Below are positions 47,634-58,770 of a stretch of 64,000 bases of DNA, in pieces (position 1 is the stretch's first letter; every line of letters starts with the position of its first letter). The notes beneath the pieces were generated by a model that was given only the letters and a program-made list of their open reading frames with translations, had not been told where the DNA came from and did no database searches. The stretch spans positions 5,456,001-5,520,000 of the forward strand of contig JAGTWJ010000001.1 of the NCBI GenBank assembly GCA_020064725.1, given 5' to 3'. The stretch is from Drechslerella dactyloides (taxonomy: Eukaryota > Ascomycota > Orbiliomycetes > Orbiliales > Orbiliaceae). The position numbers were made by a program, and so were the translations under genes.

Positions 47634-50600
47634 TCAGATACCCATCTGCTCCATCTTTTGCTCGAGCGGGCCGAGGAGACCAGTGGCCCAATGTGCTTTA
47701 TTCGCCGACCCCAAAAATACATAGTTAGAATTTTCCTGCGCACCTCCAACCGGCGCCTCACGAGGTTCCGAGCCCCGCCGTCTCACATACGGCGGACCCT
47801 TCCCCATTGCTGACGCTTTCTCCCAAGCGTGCTCGCAGCCTAGCGCGCAACGGTCTGCGGTGCCCCACCCGGTCAGCTTCCCAACGTTGTACATGTGATC
47901 CAGCAGCCATTCCCGCTGAACTGGATCCTGGTACTGCACGCCGGCGAAGAGCATGCAGAACGATAGCTCGATGACTGCGCCACCGAGCGGGGGACTGATC
48001 TCGGTGGCTTCGAATGGAGGAAAGAGGCCGGCGGCTATGCGACCCATTTCGTGAGCGATGGCGGCGGCCTTGCGGGCTGCGACGCCGGCTGCGATCCACC
48101 CATTTGACGGCATGGACGGGTGGCACCGTTCGAGGATGATATGTGCGGTTTTGTAGAGGGTCTGTAGACAGGAGACGGAGAAGGTACGGTAGTAGATGGC
48201 GGTGCCGAAGGGGGAGTCTTGGACCGGCATGAGGTCTTCTCTGAGCGGTTGGAATTCGTCGCCGAGGGATTCTTGGAAGAGGAGGAGGGCCTTTTTGATC
48301 TCGATCCATTCGAGTTCGGCTTCGGCGGTCATGGACTCGAGCTCGGCTTTGGTGTACTTGCTGGCTGGTGGTGGCATCCTTGGGCCGCCTGCTGGATGAA
48401 TTATACCGTATTAGCTAGGTATCTTTTCGAGTATTTTGGGTTTTGGGGCTTGTAGATACACATACCTGAGGCTGCCGAAGGAGGAGGCATACCACCGCTT
48501 GCCATACTAGGTCCCATAGGTGGCGGCATCCCGCCGGGAGGCATCCCACTAGGGGGCATACCTGCTGTTGGTGGAGGACCAGTCATACCCGGTGGAGGAC
48601 CAGTCATACCCGGCGGAGGGCCACCCTGCCAACCTGGAGGCGGACCACCTTGCCATCCAGGTGGGGGGCCACCCTGCCATCCTGGTGGAGGGCCGCCTTG
48701 CCATCCTGGCGGTGGACCTCCCTGTAGACCTCCTGCTGGAGGACCACCAGACGGACCTGCCATAGGAGGACCGGGGGGGCCTGGAGGGGGGCCTGGAGGG
48801 CCGTCGCCACCACCTTGGCCAGTAGGCCTGGGACCACCACCCATGGACTTCATCAGTTCCAGGATAGCGGGAGCAGGCCCATACTTTTCAACTTCTGCCT
48901 TTCGCTTTGCGTCACGGGCCTGGAAGTCCGCCAGACGGCCAAACAACAGGAAAAGGTAGTCCGTCGAGCCATACAAGGTACCCAAGGTACCTATCCTTGG
49001 GCGTGGGGGACATTGGCTCCAATGCGCATAGTCGAGCCTGCAGGTACCCACGCATAATCATTAGCATGCCTTATTCCAGTGTGAGAAAGTTCATCCGGTT
49101 TGTGGAACCGATTTGTGAACACTTACACGAGCCCATCGCCGGTTAGCAAGGCCTGATACGCATCCTGCTTTGCAAAGAACCAGAACATATCGCTCTGCAA
49201 GATCGCAATCTCCTGGTCCCGTGCATTCATCGCGTTAGCGTCACCCCCACGTGCCCTGTCCGCTTGCGACGCCTTTCGCCGCTGCCGCGAGCCGAGAATG
49301 TACCGCCGGATAGGGTCATGCGGGGGCGGCCGCTCCGGACCAAGCCCTGCTTTCGTCTTTTGGTGCATCCGTAGGTTACGCGCCGATGGGATTCCGTCGA
49401 ATGGCGAATTCACGGCTTGTTGCTGCTGGGTCAGCTCCTCGTCCTCGAGAATTTCCATCCTGCGGTTCAGATTGTCAAAGTCGATTTCCTTGAGGAGGTT
49501 CTTCGCGCCCTGCAGATGGCTGCTCCACTTCCTGACGTCGGCGGCCATTGTTTCGTAGTACGCGAGGAGAAGGGTGCCCGCTAGTGTGGTGACGGACGCG
49601 CGCTCCTTGTCGTCGGATATCGCTTTCCGCAGCCGACGAAGCGAAAAGTGGTAGTGAACGTACGATGAAGCGATGGGCTCGTCAGACAATCTCGAGATGT
49701 GCAAGCTCGCCACGGCGAGCAGAGCATGCAGGAGTAGTGGACTCGACAGCGACATTGTCGGGATCGTGTAACACCAGACATTTTGCGGCCCGTTGAGTTT
49801 CGTCCCCGGGCTGAATGCCTGGTGTGGGTTCGCTGGATGACGCTCGAATATCGACAGGCTGGGGGCGACGACATATACCCAGTGGCAGAATACCCGTGCC
49901 GTCGTCGGATTGGACAGCGGAGAAGAGTTCCCGTTCGGGGTATATCTGATCAAGGTGCCGGGTTCCGGCAAGAAGCTGCGGAACGTCAACCGAGTGCTCT
50001 CGTTGTTTTGCGTGTATGGTGTTATAGCTGTTGCAATTCTGTTCCGCTGGACGACGTCTAGGTCCATGGGGATGGTATCGTTGAAAGCCTCGTCACCTTC
50101 ACCATCGTCGTCGTCTCCGTCATCGTCACCCTCTTCCTCTTCCTCTTCTTCCTCTTCGTAATCGTTGTAGTCGGGTATTTCGAGTTCTCCGCCATCGAGT
50201 GCGATTTCTCCACTATCGAAATCAAATCCACCATCTCCTCCTAGCGCTCCTGCCGCCAGCAATTCAGCTCCCACCGCTCCCTCTTCTTCTTCCTTCTTCT
50301 CTTGGTTCGCAGCAGCAGCAAAGACCTGCTCCTGCCCTTGCTCTTGCCTCTGCTGCTGCTGCTCCTGTCCTGCAGTCGCGAAACCTGATATCACCGTGAG
50401 TTCAGTTAAACATTTACATTACCTTGGGAACATTAAAAGTAGTATCATCATCATAATATGTAGCACGAAGCGTAGGGCGCCGCCGCATTGCAGCGCGCTG
50501 GCAGCGTTGCAATGGAATAAATATTTGCAACGCAACACAAGAACACCATAACCGGCCGGTTGTTTCTTTGGTTTCGCGAGAGCACCAAAGATCGTAGGGA

Positions 50601-51961
50601 AGCCTATGGCTTACCTTGGAATCTGCGCTGATCGTAGTCTGGCTCTCTGGGGTATTGTGGGCTGGGATATTGGCCGTGGTGTGGGTATCCTTCATGATGT
50701 CCCTCAACACCGGGATCGTACGGATTGTATCCGTACGCGTGGTGGTGATGGGGATGAGGGTGATGTGGGGAGGCCGGTGGAGCATTGCTTGCACGAGACG
50801 GACCCGCTGCGGAATGGCGGTGAGCCGTTGGGGATGGGAGAGGGTAAGAGCCTGACGACATAGCAGACGGCGGTGTGGAACCATGCCCATAGCTGTGATG
50901 TCTTGAGGAATAGACCGCGTCCAGGGATGGATGAGTCGCTGACGTGGCCGAAGCCGGCCAATGCGATTCCGTCGCAGAAAGCGGAGGTGGGTGAATCGGC
51001 GAGATCATGGACGCTCTTCGACGAGCCGAGAGGCCCGTGTCAATCGGTGACATTGACGTCCGATGGCGGTGGAACGCGTCCAGGTTTGGATCTTGCGCGT
51101 AGCCTGGAGGAATCTCGCCATACCCTTCCCTGTCTGACAGAGCAGTGAGCGATTCTTGACTGTGATGATGCGGATGGGATCCCAGGAAAGGCTGGAGATG
51201 AGGCGGATGCAATGTGTGAAGCTGGTTATCTGGGAGCCCTTCGTCGGCAAGCCGACGAGAGTACGCCGGAGCCGGCGCAATCCGCTGTAAACTCGGATTC
51301 CTGCCGGGAGGCTGATGCAAGGCGTACGGTAACGCCGGGTCGGACGCCGACATATTGTAGGGCATCTGTTGATCAGGGTATCCGTAGAATCCCATCGGAT
51401 CCAGCTGGGCTTCCTCGGGACCGAGGCCTCCCAGCTTGAAGACGACTCGCTGGCTGTATCCCTCGCAGACACGCTTGCTCTTCACGCAGTTGTTGCATGT
51501 TGGGCGTTCCTCTCCACATTTTATTCGTCTCTTTCGACATGCTGTGGGAGCCAGAGAAGGAGGAAGGGGAGAAGAGGGATTGCAAGTTAGCCCAAAGGTC
51601 CATATTCGAGATTTGATTCAGTTTCGATGATAGAGGGAGCGGAGATAGCACTAGCGGGCAAGACGACGGATGACCAAGCCTCGATCCTCTATGCAACAGC
51701 ATTCCTCCGGGCTTCGAAGGACACGCAACATGCACTACTGATCCAGCAGCGTACGAGGCATACGAGAGGGGGCACGTCTTACGTGGCAGGTGCTTTGGAA
51801 GAGAGGAGGGAAGGAGAAGACAGAGATTTCAACTTACTCAAACATCCAGTTTTTGTCCGCTTCTTGGACACCCGTGCCGGTTTTGAAGGGTCACCTCCCC
51901 CACCTGATTTCTCAGGCTGATCGGGAGGGAGCTGAGTCTCCAGGGCGATTGGCTCTGACAT
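47634..51961 (-). CDS. Zn2Cys6 transcription factor with Gly/Pro-rich tandem-repeat insert
   Basis: There are five exons: 51961-51838, 51541-50615, 50384-49127, 49037-48466 and 48388-47634. Phases close to 1211 residues. Exons 1 and 2 join to TGCLTCRKRRIKC, the start of a Zn2Cys6 DNA-binding cluster (Cys 40, 43, 50, 57, 60, 67). Next comes a His/Pro/Ser-rich region (75-350), a Gln/Glu stretch and a strongly acidic tract around 425-460. The fungal-specific regulatory domain of the Fungal_trans_2/DUF3468 kind follows, in the 500-770 range (LLLHALLAVASLHISRL; GTLLLAYYETMAADVRKWSSHL), and ordered sequence resumes after 961. Between them exon 4 encodes a Gly/Pro/Met-rich segment (about 836-960) with tandem GGPPPGWQ units at 876-912. 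The last intron ends in CAGCAG, so two acceptors three bases apart are possible; I used the second. It is a nuclear regulator whose targets are unknown. Confidence 0.88.
48598..48720 (-). repeat. 24-nt coding tandem repeat (GGPPPGWQ units)
   Basis: Four full units and a fifth that changes to GGPPPGMT lie within exon 4 of the large Zn2Cys6 gene. The copies differ mostly at third codon positions, so the peptide is better conserved than the DNA. Flanking sequence continues with GPPPGMT and GGMPP variants. Confidence 0.85.
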
Positions 51962-53216
51962 TGCACTTTCGTTCTGTGGCTGGTTCTCCTCTTTCTCGGA
52001 TGGCAGGTTTTATTTTTTATTTTTTCTATTTTATTTTTTTTTCTTCTTGAAGTAGAACTCGCGTGCGGGTCGTATCAGAGGTGTTTTATGGCAGGTGTAG
52101 CAGATGCGGGATATTTGTTAAACGGTGAGCTCGAGGCCTCCCCAGATCAGGTAAAGAATGGCGACAGAAGGCTGGCCGGGTAGCTGCGTTGCTATATAGG
52201 CGGACGGCGGGACGTTGGACGTGAGGGGACGTCCAAGGTGGTACGGGACGCGAGAGCGGTTGTGACACGATAGTGGGTATATACGGCCGAGCCCTATATA
52301 CGTGCGCCTGCAGGAAGAAGAAAAGGAAGCTTATGATGTGATCTGTCCGCTAGCTGCTAGCTGGATCGGTGACGAGCTGGCTAGCTGGTCTGGAGAAGAT
52401 GAAATCAAAAGGAAGCAAGAGGCTAAGCAGCTAGCCAGCCTGCGGATCGCAGGTTTATATAATGGTAATAAGAAGCAGAAGCAGACGGAGAGGGAAGTAA
52501 ATGAGCAGGGCGACTTAAGCTTGCTTTTTCACCAATCAAATAAAGCTGGTCTGTTCGAGGCCGCGGCCAGGACGGACGTCAGAGCGAGCTGGCGTGGGCG
52601 AGGGCGAGGGCGAGAGATAGATGGGGATTAAGAATCGGCTTCCTATTAAAACGAAAACCCCATGATGGATTCATGTTAACCTTGGGACTTGAATCCCGCA
52701 GACGATTTGAGAGACTCAGAGACCTTTTCCCGTCCAAATCACAGGTCACGGAAATACTCGAAATAACGACCGCTCTAGTCACGCCGTTAGTTCGGTCAAG
52801 TCAGTCCGTCAAGTGCAAGTGGCATGCCCGTCAAGCAAGGCCGGTCAGACAGCCGGGTCAGGTACCAAGATGCCATACCGCACTTTAATCTGGTACGTGC
52901 GCAACGGTAACGAAATAGTAATAAACTGGGCCCTGGGCATTAGTTCCTTTGTGGTACCCAAGTTACTTAACTGCAGCACTCGCAAGTTTCCCCTTGTGTC
53001 CCAAAGCTCCTCTACCCTTCTGCCTGAATGCTAAATCTGACTGGCTAGCTGGGCTGCCTGCAAGCCACCGCCGTTGTCAACCTCCGTCATCTGGTCAATG
53101 TGGATCTGAAACTGACCTTTTGAGAACATGCACAATGCCCGTAAGGCAGCGAGAGGTGCATGTATGTACGTCGGACTCTATGGTCCCATGTGCTTGTGCA
53201 AGACCGTGAGAACAAG

Positions 53217-53238
53217 AAAAAAAAAAAAAAAAAAAAAA
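53217..53238. repeat. A22 homopolymer
   Basis: Uninterrupted run of 22 A; its true length should be treated with care because such runs are often miscalled. Confidence 0.85.
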
Positions 53239-53807
53239 GGAAGGAAAAGGAAAAAGATCGGGCCAAGCCAAGTCAAATTCAATTCGGATCAGGTTACGTT
53301 ACGTTTAAAGCCCTTTGGCAAAGTAGATTGCTTTGCAATCAATCGATCAATCAATATCTGTCTTGTCTTCCTGTACGTATGCCGCATGTCTGTCTGTCTG
53401 CGTGCGTGCTTTCCCACCACCCCCCCTTCGCTCGAAGGCGAAGATGCATGGACGAATGGCAGACGAGCCGAACGAGTAGTCCGAATGTACAACCGTGCAG
53501 ATTGCAGAGTGCCGCGCAGACGACTCGAGGATGCAGGTAGTGTTTCTCCAAAAGTCGATAATGCAATGGGATATTGCTTAGCTTACCGCAGGCCCACTGT
53601 GTGCAGATACCTGATGCATGTAAGTAATGCACCCTCTTTTCTGGCTGCGTAGACGAACGATATGCACCAACCACAGTCCGGACGGATGAACGAACCAAGC
53701 CTCTTGACCGTCCTCTCCGTCTGTGCCTGTGTGTGATTGTGCGAAGTACCGAGCGCAAGTACCTAGGTTATGGCCCAGCGGCATGTAAGTGACTGTATGG
53801 CGCGGTT

Positions 53808-53865
53808 CACCACCACCACCATGTGCACCACCACCAACCACTATCACTACCACAACCACCACTTA
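53808..53865. repeat. (CAC)n-rich imperfect microsatellite
   Basis: CAC/ACC units broken by a few substitutions over almost 60 nt, with no coding context. Confidence 0.8.
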
Positions 53866-56800
53866 CTTCTTTCACAAGCACACACACACCCCAAAAAGCC
53901 TCGGAGGCTCCACCCTTATGCAGGCAGCGTTCTTTCGTAAAATCAAACAAGAGGGAAAACGCCCTGTCGAAGGGCAGCGAGCATCTGAACACCGGCCGCC
54001 GGTAGACCCTAACCGAGACCGAATCGACTTAACAACGGGAGAACGTGTGAGAAATAGCGCCACGATTGCCCACTAAAACGCACCACTGCTCCCCCAGGTA
54101 ATCAAAAAATAGGATGCGGAAGTGAGAGAAAAAGTAAAACGGAAAAAGAAACTGAAGTTAACTCGACGACTAGCATCGGTGGTCAAACATCCAGGGCGCC
54201 GCAAGAGAGCAGCCGTACATACTTTTTGATGCCCGGCCGTTTGTCGCCGCGAGCTTTTTGGATTTGATCAATTGAGTCGCCGTGAATCCGGAGATTGCGC
54301 GCAACCTTCTTCCTCCCCGTCCTGACGAATCGATTCGACGGCGGGAGCAAGCTTGCGGCCGGCCACCAACGCGGTTTGCTTTTCTCTATCTGCCCTGCGG
54401 GCGTCGGCCGGCGCGCTGGTTGGACGTCCAAGCGAGAGCAGTCCTGATCAACGGATATGCAGCCGGGGGAAAAGTGGAAGCTTCGTCGAGGCCCCGTCCG
54501 GGCGAGGGCGAGAGACTGGGCGTGGGCGCTCTCCCAGCTGCTACTCCTGCTTCCAGCTTTGGCCGAGGTGCAGCGCAGATGCCAGACGCGGACTGGACTG
54601 AATTGGATCGGATGGGGATTGGATGGGAATGGGCCTCAGCTCGTCCGCTCCGCCGCCGCAGCCTCAGGACGATCCTGTATACGTGCGTGACGATATGGAA
54701 TGTACGTGCGATATGAATTGAGTGCAGATTGGAAGGAGTCGAAGCTCCCTAGTGCGTCCGTTCAGACAAGAAAAATTTAAAGAGAAGCTACGACAGACCC
54801 TTGTCACGGCCTTTTGCCATCGGGCGGTCCGCCATTCTGCTGCTGCTACCTAGCTCTGCCTACATGTATGTCGGTCCATACTTGGATACATTCATATATC
54901 TGCGGCTTCTAGCTGCTGACTTCTCTGCTGCTTCTTCCGCGGGATGGGGATGTGTGCACAGGCGTGTGCTGACTGCCTGCGCACTGCCCTGCCCTGTCCA
55001 CCAGCCTGCCAGCCTGCCAGCCGGCCTGCTAGCCTGCTCGTCCGCCCTTCCGTTGGTCCATTTCGTTCCGACGCAGGGCGCAGAGCGGAGAGAGTGGAGG
55101 TGACATGATGTGGGAGCGGAAAGCTTCGAAGCTCGTCCTCCCACCGCATGTACCGCGCATGCACCAACCCTGCGCAGCAGACATCATAATAATATTCTTA
55201 CGTTACTCAGGAAGTCAGGGGTGTATGGCCAACCGGGGCCCTTCGACGCAGTTGAACAAGGGGAACCGGGATCGGGCATATTTCGCTTTTGGCCTTGGTC
55301 CTTATGTACTCTCGTCTCCCTCTTCGTCGTCCTTTTAATCTTCTCCACCACGATGTAATGTATACAGGACATTACATTACACGTACAGGTATATGCTGCA
55401 GCCGAATATTGATGCTTCATGCCTCCATGCGGCCGGATTGCGAGGGCGTTTTCGCACCGATCGAATGGGAGCACTCGAGCGGCGGCGCCTCTTTCGCGGC
55501 TTGCAAAAAGCAAGGGTTCAGATCGATGTATGTGGGTATTCCGTACATCATGTTAGATCTACCGGATACCTTCTCCAGGTGGAGATAACCATATCGCAGA
55601 AAGACCATCGACATTGCGGTTTTCTCGCGGTCGTATTTTTTTAACCTTTTGACAATCCATTATTATCACCATGACATATTATTACTATTGCAGGGGCGGA
55701 TCATAGAAAAGCTTGACGTACGCCGTAACGTACGCCGGCCGACCACACCATCCACCCCCTCATCCTTTTGCTCCCACGTTGATTTCGCACCTTGAAAAGT
55801 GCTAAAAAAAGCTTTCGGCGACTGATATCATTCGCCTTTCTCCTTCAGCTCCGCGGCCTTTAACGGCACCGCAACCCCAGGCATTAATATCAGTTAGTTA
55901 ATTCAGTCAGCCACATCTGGTTGCGTGAGAAGACCCATTGGTAGCGACGGGAAATATGAGACACTTTGTACCGAGTTAGCTCACGTCGGGCTAGCTGAGG
56001 GGCAGCCTTTGATTCACCTGAGCTGCGGATGACTGTCGCAAGACAGGATAACTCGGCCGTCTGCGTCTTTCAATGCCATTACCTCATGAAGCCGAGGACT
56101 CCGCGGATGTGTAAGCGGAGATGGGCGATAGCTTCGCATCGCGCCTCTGATTGCTGCTCGGGCACCTGAGCACTTCAGGTCGCTATAATCCGTTTGGGCA
56201 GCTCCGATAGCATGATATCCCGGATTTGACCAAGGCGATTAATCAAAATTAAAGGCCTAACTCGGATGAGAGGGGAGCGCCGTGCGTGCGACATGTATGT
56301 CTGGACGCCCATGTGAACCGAGCCGAGAGGATCCATCCATGTGGCGGATATGTCTGGCCATATTGAAGAAAAGCTGCAGAGCTGGCTGGAGGGCTTTACA
56401 TTCCGGGAGCCACGTTTCTAAGCGGTGTCTTGAATGTCGTTAGTTGGACGAGCTATAACCCAATACGGCGATATGGTCTTAGAAAACTTAGTAATTACAA
56501 TTGACCCCCCAGATATCGTTCAACTGTCGTCCGGCTCCCGTCAACTGCGACTTTTGACCGGGGGATGGACATGCTGCAGCGTCCTTAAGCCGTTATAATT
56601 ATGATATAGCGTATATCATATGAAATATGCAGCCATACCTACGTAACTGCAGTGCATCCTGTCCAACAATTCTCGCACGACGTCGCGTCATGTATGTATG
56701 TACTCCGCACTCTGTATGTATGTACGGTTTGCAACGGATTGCCCATTAACTCGCAAGGCCCTATAGTCGCAAGCCGTTATGTCTTGATCGATCGAAAAGC

Positions 56801-58770
56801 CCAATAGAGACTCAAGTTTAACGAAGTTCTCCCTTAATCCGCGTGCTGCATCCTGGATGAGATGGATCCGAGCTGCCCAGTTAGTCCGGATGTTCACGCA
56901 CGCAGCACAGCGAGCAAAAGAACACACGCTTGCTCATATGCCTTATGCAAACACAGTAGCTTCTTCGCTACGTGTCTGTCCGTTTGTCCGTCTACGTCGT
57001 CCAAAGTATGGACATGTTTGTGCAAACTAGTCAGTATCGCGACTAGCTCTGTTGGTAGCAAAGTCGGAGAGCTGAGGGGGGGGTCCGATTTGCCGTCATG
57101 AGCGGCTTTCCGTCTGCAGTCCGAGCCAGCATCATGTCAGTACGAATGATCAACGCTCAGAAATGTTGGATAGCATGATACAGTCGGAACACTTTCTTGT
57201 TGAAACCACCCTTGCCGCATGCGCTCAAGGTCAGCCAACCCTGGTCGTTCTCCAGATATTACCCGCTTGAAGTATTTGAAATCAACCTGGTCTTGTGCGG
57301 TCCGTGGTCTGGCGATCCAATTATCCAGGGAGCCGGCTCGTTGGGAGTAGGCCTGCATGCCAGCTTCCAGATATTTTTTCTGCTGCGTAAGCATGAGTGG
57401 TGCAGTAGAGTGGACTCTCTAGCACTCTGATCACTCGCCTGAGCGCTAAACGGCCGAGCATGAAGCTAGCTTCAAAGGAGGACCGTCAGGGTATGTCTCA
57501 CAGAGGACAGATGGACGGATGAGACAGTCGGTCACAGACGACGGACAATAGTTAGACAGACAGACGGGCAGGCCGGGTAGTGCACGTAGTTAGTGTCAGA
57601 CGGCGTGATTTGCGAGCCCCGGTCCATATTTCTGTCCGTCAATTTGTGGGGCCAGCGAGCGAGCGAGCGCCGTGACAGTCCCACGTCCATAATACAGTTG
57701 TGATATATGTGTCTGCGATGCTAAGCTATCAATTATATCATCTGCATGGCCTCGAGGCGGGCAATCACCTCGTTTAGCTATCTGGATCATTTTAATCCGC
57801 TTGGTGATAGCGGCTCTTGTCAGCTTCACACCGCATGTTCACAGAGACTCGGACGCTTGCCATCCAGTCGCTGGGTCTCTGCAACTAGGCTGCCGTCGCC
57901 TTGGCGGGCCTCGCTACCGAGTAGACGCGTGCTGGTGATGCAAAGGGCGGGCTTAAAGCCGGCTGGTCGCGGTCGCCATGCCTCAGGCCTCGTTTGGCGG
58001 GCAATGCAATCAATCAGAGGCGCCCGTGTTTGCGGGTGAAGCAGCGTGAAACGAAATGAAAGGAAGGCGAAGTGCGCGGCGTGCTGCTGACCGTGGCCGT
58101 GCCATTGCCGTGATCATCTATCGCACAACGATTCTGATTCTCCACACTGGCCGGACGGTCCTTGGTCTGAGCCCGGGCCGATACGCCCAGACGAGAAACT
58201 TATAATTAGCATGCTTTTAATGTCGCACCCATAAAAGGCGAATTCGTATGATACTTACATGCAATGCATGGAAAGACATTCGACGAATCGATATCCCGCG
58301 TCTCCACCAGCCAAAGACACTTGCTAGGGCCAAGCGACGAGGATTTGGAGGCATGTGGCTGACCCAGCTGGCTAGCCGAAGCACGCTAGCCGCCCTGCTA
58401 TTTCCACATTTCCTGAAAGAATTTTCCCTGTGCTGCACAGATGGGCCGGAGTGGGACTTTGCCGTGCCAGACAGGCATGATTCGTTTTTCTGCTTTTTTG
58501 CCTTCCTCTCCGCCGTGAGCGAGATGGGTTTAGCGTCGTTGTGTTTTTTTTTTCTGCGTTCGGCGCTTTTCCTTTCGGGGCTCGCTTCGCGTCGATGCCC
58601 GCGAACTGCCCAGCCCAAACTTACGTTAACGTCACCACCGCAGTTAACTGCGACGACATCGCCAACACCATACCTGAGAGAAAAATTTTTTACCCCTTCC
58701 TACTTCAGCTCTGAACCGTCACGGAGGATCGCAGGCTCTAGCAAATCAGGCTGCCAGATAAGCAAAGCCA

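Larger units (their letters stand above)
51962..58770. other. 6.8-kb gene-free region upstream of the large Zn2Cys6 regulator and RRP8
   Basis: I see no gene. It separates the divergently transcribed Zn2Cys6 gene (minus) and RRP8 (plus). It contains simple-sequence tracts: T-rich at 52.01-52.05 kb, A22 at 53217-53238, (CAC)n at 53808-53865, and CCTGCCAG-type repeats near 54.98-55.04 kb. Open frames of 100-190 residues here begin at non-ATG codons or are low-complexity. A perfect 12-bp palindrome lies at 58640-58651 in the RRP8 promoter. Confidence 0.55.

Noticed and set aside
52669..52700. tRNA-like T-arm on the minus strand around GGGACTTGAATCCC
   Set aside because: I could not find a matching acceptor stem or D and anticodon arms within tRNA distance.
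54282..54716. 144-codon open frame on the plus strand
   Set aside because: It begins at GTG, has no domain and shows Arg/Pro-rich low complexity typical of GC-rich non-coding DNA.
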